Counted from the first letter of the stretch, positions 35,534 to 46,140 are shown. The stretch: 64,000 nt of DNA from Clostridiales bacterium (GCA_018374355.1 JAHAFI010000007.1:1-64000), one strand, 5' to 3'. Notes: generated by a model not told the origin, from the letters alone. Made by a program: numbers and translations.

Positions 35534-36325
35534 TTATATTTTGATATCCACAATCTTTCTGCCCATTGCGTATGCCAGTAAAAAGATGCCGATACACACC
35601 AGCTTGATGATGATATTGGGAAGGGTGTTGGCATTTACGGTTCCCGTTCCCAGCCCCTTCAGCATCACCACAATGATTACCGGCATGATCATCATAATGT
35701 TCAGTTCATTTTTATTTCCGGCAATCATGGTTTCGATTTCCATCTCGATTTCCATCTTGTCACTGATAACGTCTCGTGTTTCATTTACCACCCGTTTCAG
35801 GTCACCGCCCTGACGGTTACATACCTCAAAAACATTGGCAAAACTCATCACATCATCCAGACCGCTTCGCATGGCAAAATCCAGAAGCAGGTTCTCAATG
35901 TTGATGTTGTTTCTAAGACCTGCACAGATAAGCTCCAGTTCCCGTATGATATCGCCTTCACCGCCGTAGATGGACATCAGATCGTTCATTGCATCCTGAA
36001 ACGCATCCGGCGTATTTCTTCCTGCCGAATAGGATGCGGACAGGGATTCCAGAAGATCCTTGAACTGTTCCCTAAGGTTTCTGATCCGACGATCCCGGCG
36101 GAATCTCTGATAATATTTCGGAACCAGAAGAGCCGCAATGATTCCTCCTGCCAGAGCCATGATCATATTTCCAAAGAAGGCCATCACGACAATAAATGCC
36201 ACACCAAATCCCAGCGCCCAAGAGATCAGGAAATCTGTTTTTTTCATATGGTATACATGGTAGTCATAGGCATTCCCCAGAATTCCATTCATTTCTACAT
36301 AGGTTTCTTTTTCCTTTTTGGCCAT
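35534..36325 (-). CDS. tadB: TadB-like type II/IV secretion membrane protein
   Basis: A 263-residue platform protein, paralogous to TadC, with hydrophobic pairs at about 30-65 and 205-260. The T2SSF segment FKDLLESLSASYSAGRNTPD is characteristic. GAGGTGAT precedes the ATG. It begins 1 bp after tadA ends, so translation is likely coupled. Confidence 0.93.
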   Translation of the reverse strand: MAKKEKETYVEMNGILGNAYDYHVYHMKKTDFLISWALGFGVAFIVVMAFFGNMIMALAGGIIAALLVPKYYQRFRRDRRIRNLREQFKDLLESLSASYSAGRNTPDAFQDAMNDLMSIYGGEGDIIRELELICAGLRNNINIENLLLDFAMRSGLDDVMSFANVFEVCNRQGGDLKRVVNETRDVISDKMEIEMEIETMIAGNKNELNIMMIMPVIIVVMLKGLGTGTVNANTLPNIIIKLVCIGIFLLAYAMGRKIVDIKI

Positions 36326-36326
36326 T

Positions 36327-37565
36327 TTATATCACCTCTTTATTTCCCGATAAGCGCAGCTTATGTTCATTGATAAACGGGTTCTCCGTCCGTATCAGTT
36401 TTCCGGAAACCCTTTCCATCGTGGAATTTTCATCTTCCTCAAACCGATAAAGAGTATTCAATTGAATCTCACCGTCCTCATAACCCAGAACCTCGGAAAT
36501 CTCCATGGTTCTTCTGCTCTTATCCCGAAGTCTGGAAAGGTGAACGATGATATCCAAGGCTGAGGCAATCTGATTTCGGATCGCTTCCAGCGGAAGTCCC
36601 TCTGCGCCCTGAAGCACCATGGTCTCCAGACGGCTCAGCATATCCCGGGTACCATTGGCGTGACCCGTACTTAAAGACCCGTCATGTCCGGTGTTCATCG
36701 CCTGAAGCATATCCAATGCCTCTCCGCCACGGACCTCTCCCACTACGATACGCTCCGGCCTCATACGAAGAGAGGATTTTATCAGATCACGAATCGTAAC
36801 TGCACCGTGACCTGATGCATTGGCATTTCTGGTCTCCAGACTGACCAGATTATCCACCCCTTCAATCTGAAGCTCTGCCGAATCCTCAATGGTGATTACA
36901 CGTTCATCATGGGGGATAAAGTTTGATATAGCATTCAGAAACGTAGTCTTTCCTGATCCGGTTCCACCGGAAATAAAAATATTATATTTTGCCTTTACCA
37001 GAATCTCCAGCATATGGGCCACTTCCGGAGTGATGGAGCCGTAGCGCAGAAGCTGTTTAACTGTCATGGGCGTCTTTGAAAATTTACGGATCGTGACGAT
37101 CGCACCATTCAAAGAAATAGGCGGAAGAACCACGTTTACACGGGAGCCGTCCGGAAGCCGGGTGTCTACGATCGGGTTCGCCTGATTGACTTCACGGCCA
37201 GCCTGTCCTACAATCTTCTGGACAATATCTTCCAACTGTTTTTCGTCATCAAAGGTCTGATCCAGTTTGTACAGCTTACCGGATTTCTCGATAAATACGT
37301 CATTGGGACCGTTGATCATCACCTCGGTGATGTCTTCATCCTTGATGATAGAATCCAGAATTCCCAGACCTCTGATGGAGCTGAAAACCCGTTCCGTAAT
37401 ATCCACCCGTTCTTCAATCGTGATATACTCTCCGCTGAGTTCTTCCACGATCATTCTTTCAATGGCTTCTTCCAGCTTTTCATCACTCATGACATTCAGG
37501 TTAAAGTGTTCGTAAATTCTGTTTTTGAAATTTTTTACAATTTCCAGTTTTCTTTCGTCATTCAT
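36327..37565 (-). CDS. tadA: Tad pilus assembly ATPase TadA/CpaF
   Basis: A 412-residue secretion ATPase that powers pilin polymerisation and possibly retraction. Walker A GGTGSGKTT is at 200-208, and Walker B and His boxes follow in VVGEVRGGEALDMLQAMNTG and SLSTGHANG. The N-terminal helical domain has the CpaF-type DEDITEVMINGPNDVFIEK. Its hexamer docks on TadB/TadC at the membrane. No second ATPase is present in the cluster. Confidence 0.96.
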   Translation of the reverse strand: MNDERKLEIVKNFKNRIYEHFNLNVMSDEKLEEAIERMIVEELSGEYITIEERVDITERVFSSIRGLGILDSIIKDEDITEVMINGPNDVFIEKSGKLYKLDQTFDDEKQLEDIVQKIVGQAGREVNQANPIVDTRLPDGSRVNVVLPPISLNGAIVTIRKFSKTPMTVKQLLRYGSITPEVAHMLEILVKAKYNIFISGGTGSGKTTFLNAISNFIPHDERVITIEDSAELQIEGVDNLVSLETRNANASGHGAVTIRDLIKSSLRMRPERIVVGEVRGGEALDMLQAMNTGHDGSLSTGHANGTRDMLSRLETMVLQGAEGLPLEAIRNQIASALDIIVHLSRLRDKSRRTMEISEVLGYEDGEIQLNTLYRFEEDENSTMERVSGKLIRTENPFINEHKLRLSGNKEVI

Positions 37566-37578
37566 GGGAATCTCCCGC

Positions 37579-38637
37579 TTAAATCCGATTCAATATATTG
37601 ATAGCAGAAATCTGTTCGATCAACTCTCTTCCGCTTGCTCCCTCAAACCTGTGGATGCCTCCCAGAAGATTGATAGGGATTTTTTCCATCTGCACGCTGG
37701 TTTTGGAGCTGTAACGATTGTACAGAAGAATCATCTTCCCAAGAAGATTAATCCCTTTCTGCTGTTCTCTGACCCTCACCGCTTCACAGAAACGCTCAAA
37801 TTTTTTATTTCCTGTGAGAGAGCCGTCGCAGACATAAACGATATTGTCCGCAAATTCTTCCATCAGAACGCTCATACGTTCATTCAAATCTCCCGACAGA
37901 TCCATGACAATTTCATCGTATTCCTTCATCTGTGCGATGCCCTGCAAAAGCGCGGAAATCTCGCTGTCCTTCAACTCGAACATATCGTACGCATTCCTGC
38001 AGGTAGAGAAAAATTCTACCCCGCTGGAATCCCTTTTCACTGCACTCTCCAGTTTAATGATCAGATTGCTTTTTTTACTTTTCAGTGCATAGATCACATC
38101 GGAAAAGCTCATGATGCCGTCCCCGGAAAAATACATATCGCTGTCGCCAAACTTTTCCAGAGACAGATAAAATATTTTTTTACCTTCTTTTCCCCTGCGC
38201 AGTGCATATGCAGCGGCAGCGGCTGAAGTGCCGCTGCCTCCCTGCACAGAAGTGAACATTGTCATACGTGCTGAGGAAACGCTGTGCCTGAACTTGATAT
38301 TGGAGGATTTTTCCGCAAATATTCCCAGCATCATTTTGTACAGGATTTCCAGCTTCTGATATTTACAGATAGCGTTTACCCCATCAATTTCCTCCACATC
38401 CATACGTTCGCAGAGATAGCCAAAGGACGTACTTTCCGGAATCCGGCCGATATCCACTCCGGCGCTGCTGTCTGCCAGAATCAGATCCGCATAGGAAGCT
38501 GAGATATCCTGATAAAAGCTCTCCACATCTGAAAATACCCTAAGCTCTATCCGGTCGGCAAAGTGCGCCTGAAATCCCCTCAGCGCTCTGGCTGTATAAT
38601 TTTTATCCTTATCTACTATAATTACTTTTATCTTCAC
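37579..38637 (-). CDS. tadZ: TadZ/CpaE-like localisation protein
   Basis: A 352-residue protein. The N-terminal ~110 residues have a receiver-like fold (IIVDKDKNY). The remainder resembles ParA/MinD proteins. The Walker A region reads QGGSGTSA around 132-139, so both the deviant and the normal Walker lysines are missing, and ATP hydrolysis is unlikely. TadZ-type proteins mark the cell pole or site where the pilus assembles. It directly precedes tadA. Confidence 0.87.
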   Translation of the reverse strand: MKIKVIIVDKDKNYTARALRGFQAHFADRIELRVFSDVESFYQDISASYADLILADSSAGVDIGRIPESTSFGYLCERMDVEEIDGVNAICKYQKLEILYKMMLGIFAEKSSNIKFRHSVSSARMTMFTSVQGGSGTSAAAAAYALRRGKEGKKIFYLSLEKFGDSDMYFSGDGIMSFSDVIYALKSKKSNLIIKLESAVKRDSSGVEFFSTCRNAYDMFELKDSEISALLQGIAQMKEYDEIVMDLSGDLNERMSVLMEEFADNIVYVCDGSLTGNKKFERFCEAVRVREQQKGINLLGKMILLYNRYSSKTSVQMEKIPINLLGGIHRFEGASGRELIEQISAINILNRI

Positions 38638-38661
38638 TTCTTTATCCTCTTATTCCACCAA

Positions 38662-39780
38662 TCAGCGAATATAGAATACATATGCATCATCTGCAAACTG
38701 AACCCGGTCTCCGTCATGAAGTTCAACCACTTCATGTCCTATCCGCATATCGTTCACATAAGTACCGTTTGTAGAATCCTGATCGGTAATATAGAAGCTG
38801 TTATTCTGCCGTGTAATCTTTGCATGGAATCTGCTGACAGAAGTATTTCCTTCTATACCATAAGTCACATTTGCTCCGGCTTTTCCGATTGTAAATTCAT
38901 TTCCTGTCACAGATATTGTCTGCTGGTTCTTTGCGGAATACAGAAAACCATTTGCCTGAGGCTCTGTCTGATTCAGCATCTGTGCATTCAATACGGTGGT
39001 CTGGTCTTCACAATAAGCCTGCCATGCACCCTGAGGAGCTGTATTCTGCCATTGATCGTTGTTCTGCTGAGATACATTCTGGTTCTGCCAACCGTTATCC
39101 TGCGGGATGTTCTGATCCTGCCAGCCATTGTTCTGCTGCTGAATGTTCTGGTTCTGCCAGCCGTTATCCTGCTGCGGGATGCTCTGATCCTGCCAGCCAT
39201 TGTTCTGCTGCTGAACGTTCTGGTTCTGCCAGCCGTTATCCTGCTGCGGAATGTTCTGGTTCTGCCAGCCGTTATCCTGCTGCGGAACACTCTGGTTCTG
39301 CCAGCCATTGTTCTGCTGCGGAGCGTTCTGGTTCTGCCAGCCGCCGTTTTGCTGGGAGTTTTGTCCCTGCATTCCGCCCGGCATCTGTCCGCCGTTCTGT
39401 CTGTTGTATGCAGCAGCCATCCGGTTTGTATTGCGGATCAAAATATTCATAGCGATAAATGGACCGATTCCGCAAAGCATAGATCCAAAAATGAACCATA
39501 AAAGAACGCTTGTACCATTCTCAGGAAAGAGAAGTCCATATCTCGGAGCATTCATCTGCAGACGGTTGCCCAGTTTATAATACCAGATCCATGCATAGAT
39601 TCCGCAGGTCAGAAAGGACAGCAGAACAAATGCAACCAGCCCGCTTGTTTTTTCCCCATCATCACTGCACATCATATTGACATCCATCGCCATTTTGTAG
39701 ATGAAATAATAACTGTAAATTCCGCAGGTGAGCAGAGAAAATACGATATATTTCCATAACGCACGATTTTCTGTTACCAT
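38662..39780 (-). CDS. FHA domain membrane protein with DUF4234-like N terminus and Q/N-rich repeats
   Basis: A 372-residue protein. Three membrane helices (about 10-30, 46-68, 90-115) match DUF4234. Eight or so 12-residue repeats of the type NGWQNQNIPQQD fill 143-246. A DQTTVL motif lies at 259-264, and a C-terminal FHA domain (about 288-372) has IGK, SRFHA at 316-320 and DSTNGTYVND. FHA domains bind phosphothreonine. The TTVL segment resembles the phospho-switch of GarA/OdhI, so it may be a substrate of the operon kinase that can bind its own FHA domain. That is inference. Confidence 0.85.
   Translation of the reverse strand: MVTENRALWKYIVFSLLTCGIYSYYFIYKMAMDVNMMCSDDGEKTSGLVAFVLLSFLTCGIYAWIWYYKLGNRLQMNAPRYGLLFPENGTSVLLWFIFGSMLCGIGPFIAMNILIRNTNRMAAAYNRQNGGQMPGGMQGQNSQQNGGWQNQNAPQQNNGWQNQSVPQQDNGWQNQNIPQQDNGWQNQNVQQQNNGWQDQSIPQQDNGWQNQNIQQQNNGWQDQNIPQDNGWQNQNVSQQNNDQWQNTAPQGAWQAYCEDQTTVLNAQMLNQTEPQANGFLYSAKNQQTISVTGNEFTIGKAGANVTYGIEGNTSVSRFHAKITRQNNSFYITDQDSTNGTYVNDMRIGHEVVELHDGDRVQFADDAYVFYIR
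39055..39360 (-). repeat. In-frame 36-bp tandem repeats in the membrane FHA gene
   Basis: Alternating 36-bp units encode NGWQNQ/NGWQDQ repeats. The nucleotide units are close to identical, suggesting recent expansion and possible copy-number change. Confidence 0.85.
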
Positions 39781-39783
39781 AGA

Positions 39784-42700
39784 TTATTTTCCCCCCTTTT
39801 CATCCTTCCGTCTTTTCACAAGGATAATGATCACTGCAATCAGTACCACTGCGCCGATAATGGAACCGTAGAACAATGGTTTGTTCATATAGAACTGTAC
39901 CAGTGCATTGGCCGTTACCAGAACGTCGAATTCTGCAAATACGGTTTTTTCTTCCCCTTCCATATCGGAAACGTACGCATCCTCCATTGCATTTCCAGCC
40001 ACATCGTAGGCTACAAGTTTAACCTTCTGATAGCTGTTTTTGCTGTCCAGATCAATATAGATTGCTCCGTCCTCTGCATTCAGTTCGTCCCCGGTGTATG
40101 TGTGTGCCAGTTTGCCGTCCAGATACAGTTCAACATAAGCAAGTGCGATATTGTCTTTTACATTCAGGGTAAACTGATGCTTATTTTCCTGATAACGTCC
40201 TTTGTTGACCAAGTTGGAAACAACGATGGACGGCGCCGTTTTATCTACGGTAAATTCAATTGTCTTTGCTTTTACTTTGTTGGTTGTGGTATTTCCCGCA
40301 TCATCTTCTGAATAGATATTGATGACGTAAGTACCCTCTTCTTCGAAGCAGGCAGCCGAAATTTTGTATTTATATTTCTTCCACTGATCTGCTCCGCCTT
40401 CTTCCTCTACTGTGTAGTCAGTTCCCTTTTTCAGAGTAACCACCTGACCGTCACGGCTGTAAGTAATTTCAAGGAATTTCAGGGTATTTACATTGACCTC
40501 TTCCAGTTCGATATCTATCGGTGTGTTTGTGTACTTTTTGTCGATCAGCTTCTGCGTATTATTGCTGATTGCATAAGCAGAACCATCACGGTTCACAGAA
40601 AATGTTACGCTCTGTGAATTTTCATTGCCCGCTTTGTCTGTGTTTTCTACCGTCAGGGTATAGATGTCGTCCATTCCCTCCGGGAAATTGGCAAACGTAT
40701 ACGTTCTTCCGTTTGCTTCATTGCTGACAGTCAGCATGGAATCTGTCTTTACTTCCCCGCTCTTCACTCCGGTCAGCGTCACTTTCACTTCATTCTGGCT
40801 GAAGTTCGTGTCAGTTACGGTGATCGCCGGTGCAATTACTGCATTGTATGCATGTTTATCTTCTACTCCGCTGATCTGGATTTCCGGTTTGGTAAGGTCT
40901 ACGGTAAATCTGTCCTGACCATATTCAGCGGCTGCATTTCCCGCCTGATCGGTACCGCTTACGCTCAGGGTGTATTCGCCATCCTGAGAGAAGCTTACGG
41001 TTGCAGTATGGCGGTCTCCTGAAGATGACCATCCGCTGACGGACGGATTAGGACCTGTCACTGCACCTGCGCTGATCTGTGTTCTTGCAGAATCAAAGTT
41101 ATGCTCTGTGATCGTAACAGTTGCTGTTCTTGTTCCCTTGTAGTAATTCGTATTTTGTGCGCTGTTGTTATCATAAGATACGTTGATTACCGGAACAGTC
41201 TTATCTACAGTAAACTCTTCCAGAGTTTCTGTGTTGGATTTGTTTCCGGCAAGGTCGTAGCAATCATAAACTACTGTATAATCACTGTCACCACTGAAGG
41301 AAACAGTTCCGGTATGGGTCTCACCGTTTGATGACCATCCGCTGAAGGAGTAGCCGCCGCCTGCTGTGGAAGTTACTTTCGGCAGATAGGACGGATCGAA
41401 GTTTCTTTCATTTACTGTGATCGTCAGTGTCTTGTTGTTCTTGTAGTATTTGCCGTTCTGTGCATCTGATCTGTCAAAGGCAAAGCTTACGATTGGAGCT
41501 TTGTTATCAACTTTCAGTGTCTTTGTTTCTGAGGTCTGTTCGTTGGTTGACCAGTCATTGGCTGTAACTGTGACGCTGACGTCATTGCTGTAGAATTTTT
41601 CCGGATCAATTGATATATGGCCGGACCAACTCTGTTTATGCTCTTCTTTACTGAATACTGTGGTATTTTCTTCTGTAGCTCCTGTGGTTCCGTTTACAAT
41701 CCGATAAGTAACTTCATGAAGTCCTGCATAAGAATTATTAAGCACCGGATCCTGCACATTGAAATCAAATCCCGGCTGATCTCCTGCGCTGTACACACCT
41801 TTTCCCCATGCCGGAGCTGTCGGCGTGATAGTAATCTGAGGAGCTTCTGCAGTATTATCTACAATTACACCTTCACTGCTGTAATATTCCACATTTCCTG
41901 CTGTATCTGTTACCTTTTCATATACCACCAGCTTCTGATTTGCCGAAACTGTCAGTTTTTTATGATAAGGACTCCAATCCGTTCTGGAAGCAAGCTGCTC
42001 CCGTTTCAAATCTGCATCCGCCGACAGATATTCTGTGGATGCAACTTTTGACGTAACATCGGAGCTGTCCATGGACACTCCAATCGTATGCTGTCCGAAA
42101 AGTCCAAAGGTAATATTTCCTGCCAGACGGTCAATCCATGAAAGAGCGGATGAACCATTTACCATATTGTCAATATATACAGTTCCGTGAGGCCGTCTCC
42201 GGTCAAGGGTAATTTGATCCTTCACTGTAGTTAAAGGATTTCCTGCCAAATCGGTGTAGTCGTAGATGAATGTATAATTAGCGTCTGTATTGATTGTTGG
42301 AAGAGCTTTTATATGAATCATCCGTGTGTCTGTGTCACTTACGGATCCTCCATCCTTCCATCCTTCATCACCCAGAGGATTTTCCTTAAACGATGCATCC
42401 CATGCGCCTTCGTCAATCACATCATTTTTGTCCAAATCCTTTGCTGTAACAATAACCCCGCCATTGACAGACTGTCCAGCCAAAGCAAAGTTCGTTTCTG
42501 TAATCGCTGCACTCACCTCAATACGCTCCACATTCTCATTTGCGTATATACGAGAAGACAAAGGAGATTGGAATTTTCTGCTTGTACCATCCTTATAATA
42601 TGCGGTATATGTGGCAGTAAGTTCCGGTGCTTTCGTATCAATGGTAAATTCTTTTTCTTTATCCCCACCCGGATTACCTGCATAGTCAACTACGTTTGTT

Positions 42701-45700
42701 GATACTTTATAGTCGCCGTCTTTTTTAAATTTAATGGTTAAAGTATATGTGGTATTATCCATTAAATCATCATACTCCGGTACGGTTCCCGGTATGATCT
42801 CAATTCCAAGAGCATTTGCAGCCGACTGTAATTCGGTCAGTAAATATGTCTTATTATTGATAGTAACCTTTACTTCATTCGTATTCAGATATCTTTCCGT
42901 TACCGTCACCGTATAGATTACATCACTGTTGGCATATTTTGTATTTCTAAACTCGCCTTTATTCCCTTCCTGCTTTATGGAAGATACTACTTCAGGTTTT
43001 ACCCCATCCACTACAAAAGTGGTTTCAGCCGCATTTTCCATAGTGTTTCCGGCAAAATCGGTTGCTGATGCAGATACTGTAACCTTTGTTGAAACTTTCT
43101 CATCTGCTTTGTAATCTATATTTTTGTTCAGCGTCCGATACGCTTGAAGTTCCTCCAGTGTTTTCTGCGGAACCCAGCTTTCCGGATTCTCTTCCCCTGC
43201 TTCCTGTTGATATACTGTATATGTATTTTCAGACGGATTGGTATCATCAATCACATCACCATCCACAGTTGTCACTGTATACTTCAGTTTTTTAATACCC
43301 GAATACAGAGTTCCGGATTCTGTTGCTGTAATACCCAGCACAGTATTTTCCTTATGATACTGATATCCGTTTGCATCCTTTCCTGTAGGATTTTCTACTG
43401 TATAAGAAATACTGATATTGTGCATGTCTTCCAGCACGATACCGTTGGAACCGTAAATCTGAGCATTTCCCACGTAATCTTCCACTCTTACAAAAACAAT
43501 GTAGTTATCCTGCACATCGGATATGCTTTCGTTGGCCTTCAGCTTACCTACCGGAATCGTTCTGCTGTCCAAGTCTTCCGGTGTAGTGAACGTCTGAGAA
43601 CCAAGTGCCTCAGTAAGGTCATCCGTCCCTGTGGCTGCTGCTTTTATTTCATTGTATTGGCTCAAAGGCATCACATTGTAGGACCATGTTTTAATCCCGG
43701 AGATTTCATCCTCCAGTGTAACTGTTGCTGTCAGAGACACGTTACTGTAAGCACCAAAGGTCACCGCATCCACCAGAGTATTAATTACACTTGAAGTTGT
43801 TCCCAAATCAATGGAAGCACACTCCGGTACAGTTTTATCGTATTTAAAACGCACAATAAATGGTTTTGTCTTGTTTTTTGTTGTGCTGTTGGCAAGATAG
43901 ATTTCTTTTTCAACAATCGTACCATCTGTCATTGCCGGATCCAGATTCAGCCCGTCTGTGATTTCTATATTGTCTTTCAGAAATACCTGATCATACTTGC
44001 CGGAAAGACTGAACTTTGCTACAGCCGTTGTGTCTTTTGTAATTCCGTTTCCATAATAGATAGTTTCCTCTACCGTTTCCTCCTTACTGTATACCTGATA
44101 GACATTGGTACTTCCATTTGACTCACCCGGATTAATAATATCCAGATATTTTCTTCCTCCATCTTCTGCAGTAATTGTCAGAGTTCCCTTTTGGGAAATT
44201 TCAAAATCAAATTTATAGTTCTTCGTAGGATTTCCGCTTTCTTTATCGAAATCCAATGCATCTACATGAGGTCCTCCCATGGCCTCATCATCCTTTTCAA
44301 TAACGAAGTCTTCCTTTTCTGGAAGTGTAGTATCGATGACTGTTGGAAATGAAAATTCTTTGTTTTTTTCCACCCCCTCCTTTTCCCCGTCAACGTATCC
44401 TTCCGCAGAAATCAGATTTTCCAGCTTTTCTTTGTACTTCAATGACCGAAATTCTCGTTCCGTGTTTCCAATTGCTAATTGTAGCGGTCTTTTGCACACT
44501 GTAATAGTCTCTTCAAAAGATGGATTGTTTCCGTCATCATCTTTCAACGTATATTTTCCTTTAAGATCATCACTCAAAGTACTCTGAGACAGATCAAAAA
44601 CAGCCGTAAACTCCTGTGCTGCTTCTTTACCATTTTTATCTTCTACATCTGTTTTAAAAGTGTCAAATTCAGGAATGATGATTTCATCTACACCGGAAAG
44701 CTCTGCTGCAAGTTCCTGCGAGATACTGTTTTTATCCAACGCTCCTTTGAGGGCAACATTGGAAGTTCCGTCATATATCTTTTCTCCATTAAATTCCTCA
44801 CTTTGCGTACTGCCTGACGCTCCTACCGAAATACTGTTAGGATCAAGTTTCAGCTGATATGGTTTTACCGTGATTTCAAAGTCCTTTTTAAATTTATAAT
44901 TTGCGGTCTGAAATTCCAATGTGAGTGTGTCTCTTCCTGCTTTCAAAGGAGTTACAACGAACTTACCGTCTTTAATCGAAACCTTGGCAACATCCGATGT
45001 TTTCTCAGGAGTTCCTTCCACCGTTTCACCCTCTATAGGCTTCCCATTGTCTCCTTTCAGATTCAGATCGTACTGATTCTCTGTACCATAGGTTGCTTTC
45101 ACTTTAATTTTATCCAGAGTAACTTCATCTCTTTTGGGATTATAACTTGCTTCAGCCTGTGTTGCCGCTTGATAAGCATTGTCTCCTAAGTATTCTGCTT
45201 TTAAAGTGTACTGTCCATTTTTTCTCAACCAGAATTTCTTAACTGCTATTCCACTTTCATCTGTTTCAACGGATGCACGATCTACTTCATTGTTTCCAGT
45301 TTTGTCCCAAACACTAATGGTTACTTCTTTTCCCGTCACTGGCTGTCCATCTTTTGTCTTTAATGAAGCGGTTACATTAACCCCACTGCTCCAAAATGTA
45401 GGCTCAGTGCCCCATACTGTCAGAATAGTAGGTATTTTTTCAACCGTTACCGTGGTTGTTGACAGATCAGTTCCCTTTAAACTTGCAGTTACCACATACG
45501 TTCCACTTTCTTGGGCGGTAACTTTACATTCTTTTCCGTTTGCTGCGCCATTAATAACAGCGCTGGGGTTGCTCGAAGTGCTATTTACAACATTCCAAGT
45601 TACTTGCGTTGCCCATGCATCTTTTACAACGACGCTATATGTAGCCTCATCCAAAGCCTGTACCGTTCGGTTCGTTATACTCGGATCTTGTACTCCATAA

Positions 45701-46140
45701 TCTGGAATTAAAGTTGCATGAATATATAAAATTTTACCAGCTTCTGTCACCTCCAGAGTACCTGTTAAATCCTTATAATTTTCAAAACTAATCTGATACC
45801 TATAAATATATCCCTCCTGATATGGAACACTCAGAAATAATCCTGTATTATCAGAGATGTTTTGCGTTACTGTAATGGGTTCTTCACCTGTTTTCGTTCC
45901 CGTTACAGTCACAGACGCCGCACCGGTTCCGACTCCATCACTCAAATCAAATGGCAGAATGTTGACTGTAAATGTTTCCTCTGCCGTTTCCTCTGCCAAC
46001 AAATCCAGATTTTCCGTCGGCATTCCGCCTTGTTGCTGTGCCGCCTGAACCGACAGCTGGGCATTTTCCAAACCGCTTCCGCTAAATAGCAGCAATACGG
46101 CCAGCGCAAACGCCAGAAATCTTTTAAAGTTCTTTTTCAT
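39784..46140 (-). CDS. Giant Ig-like repeat surface protein (2118 residues)
   Basis: A secreted, membrane-anchored protein. The signal peptide is residues 1-34 (cleavage near SVQA-AQ), and a C-terminal helix (about 2087-2108) is followed by the basic tail RRKDEKGGK. No LPxTG sortase motif is seen. The ectodomain is built of many Ig-like or cadherin-like beta modules. At least ten carry a D-x-AGN core and an FTVDxTxPxI linker, and several near 1560-1830 repeat a YYK...TVTI-x-E-x-NFD pattern. It is probably an adhesin or a wall-spanning scaffold for the pilus. It lies 3 bp upstream of the membrane FHA gene and overlaps the small membrane protein gene by 17 bp. Confidence 0.85.
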   Translation of the reverse strand: MKKNFKRFLAFALAVLLLFSGSGLENAQLSVQAAQQQGGMPTENLDLLAEETAEETFTVNILPFDLSDGVGTGAASVTVTGTKTGEEPITVTQNISDNTGLFLSVPYQEGYIYRYQISFENYKDLTGTLEVTEAGKILYIHATLIPDYGVQDPSITNRTVQALDEATYSVVVKDAWATQVTWNVVNSTSSNPSAVINGAANGKECKVTAQESGTYVVTASLKGTDLSTTTVTVEKIPTILTVWGTEPTFWSSGVNVTASLKTKDGQPVTGKEVTISVWDKTGNNEVDRASVETDESGIAVKKFWLRKNGQYTLKAEYLGDNAYQAATQAEASYNPKRDEVTLDKIKVKATYGTENQYDLNLKGDNGKPIEGETVEGTPEKTSDVAKVSIKDGKFVVTPLKAGRDTLTLEFQTANYKFKKDFEITVKPYQLKLDPNSISVGASGSTQSEEFNGEKIYDGTSNVALKGALDKNSISQELAAELSGVDEIIIPEFDTFKTDVEDKNGKEAAQEFTAVFDLSQSTLSDDLKGKYTLKDDDGNNPSFEETITVCKRPLQLAIGNTEREFRSLKYKEKLENLISAEGYVDGEKEGVEKNKEFSFPTVIDTTLPEKEDFVIEKDDEAMGGPHVDALDFDKESGNPTKNYKFDFEISQKGTLTITAEDGGRKYLDIINPGESNGSTNVYQVYSKEETVEETIYYGNGITKDTTAVAKFSLSGKYDQVFLKDNIEITDGLNLDPAMTDGTIVEKEIYLANSTTKNKTKPFIVRFKYDKTVPECASIDLGTTSSVINTLVDAVTFGAYSNVSLTATVTLEDEISGIKTWSYNVMPLSQYNEIKAAATGTDDLTEALGSQTFTTPEDLDSRTIPVGKLKANESISDVQDNYIVFVRVEDYVGNAQIYGSNGIVLEDMHNISISYTVENPTGKDANGYQYHKENTVLGITATESGTLYSGIKKLKYTVTTVDGDVIDDTNPSENTYTVYQQEAGEENPESWVPQKTLEELQAYRTLNKNIDYKADEKVSTKVTVSASATDFAGNTMENAAETTFVVDGVKPEVVSSIKQEGNKGEFRNTKYANSDVIYTVTVTERYLNTNEVKVTINNKTYLLTELQSAANALGIEIIPGTVPEYDDLMDNTTYTLTIKFKKDGDYKVSTNVVDYAGNPGGDKEKEFTIDTKAPELTATYTAYYKDGTSRKFQSPLSSRIYANENVERIEVSAAITETNFALAGQSVNGGVIVTAKDLDKNDVIDEGAWDASFKENPLGDEGWKDGGSVSDTDTRMIHIKALPTINTDANYTFIYDYTDLAGNPLTTVKDQITLDRRRPHGTVYIDNMVNGSSALSWIDRLAGNITFGLFGQHTIGVSMDSSDVTSKVASTEYLSADADLKREQLASRTDWSPYHKKLTVSANQKLVVYEKVTDTAGNVEYYSSEGVIVDNTAEAPQITITPTAPAWGKGVYSAGDQPGFDFNVQDPVLNNSYAGLHEVTYRIVNGTTGATEENTTVFSKEEHKQSWSGHISIDPEKFYSNDVSVTVTANDWSTNEQTSETKTLKVDNKAPIVSFAFDRSDAQNGKYYKNNKTLTITVNERNFDPSYLPKVTSTAGGGYSFSGWSSNGETHTGTVSFSGDSDYTVVYDCYDLAGNKSNTETLEEFTVDKTVPVINVSYDNNSAQNTNYYKGTRTATVTITEHNFDSARTQISAGAVTGPNPSVSGWSSSGDRHTATVSFSQDGEYTLSVSGTDQAGNAAAEYGQDRFTVDLTKPEIQISGVEDKHAYNAVIAPAITVTDTNFSQNEVKVTLTGVKSGEVKTDSMLTVSNEANGRTYTFANFPEGMDDIYTLTVENTDKAGNENSQSVTFSVNRDGSAYAISNNTQKLIDKKYTNTPIDIELEEVNVNTLKFLEITYSRDGQVVTLKKGTDYTVEEEGGADQWKKYKYKISAACFEEEGTYVINIYSEDDAGNTTTNKVKAKTIEFTVDKTAPSIVVSNLVNKGRYQENKHQFTLNVKDNIALAYVELYLDGKLAHTYTGDELNAEDGAIYIDLDSKNSYQKVKLVAYDVAGNAMEDAYVSDMEGEEKTVFAEFDVLVTANALVQFYMNKPLFYGSIIGAVVLIAVIIILVKRRKDEKGGK

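Noticed and set aside
39055..39360. CRISPR-like or satellite repeats
   Set aside because: Contiguous in-frame protein repeats without unique spacers.
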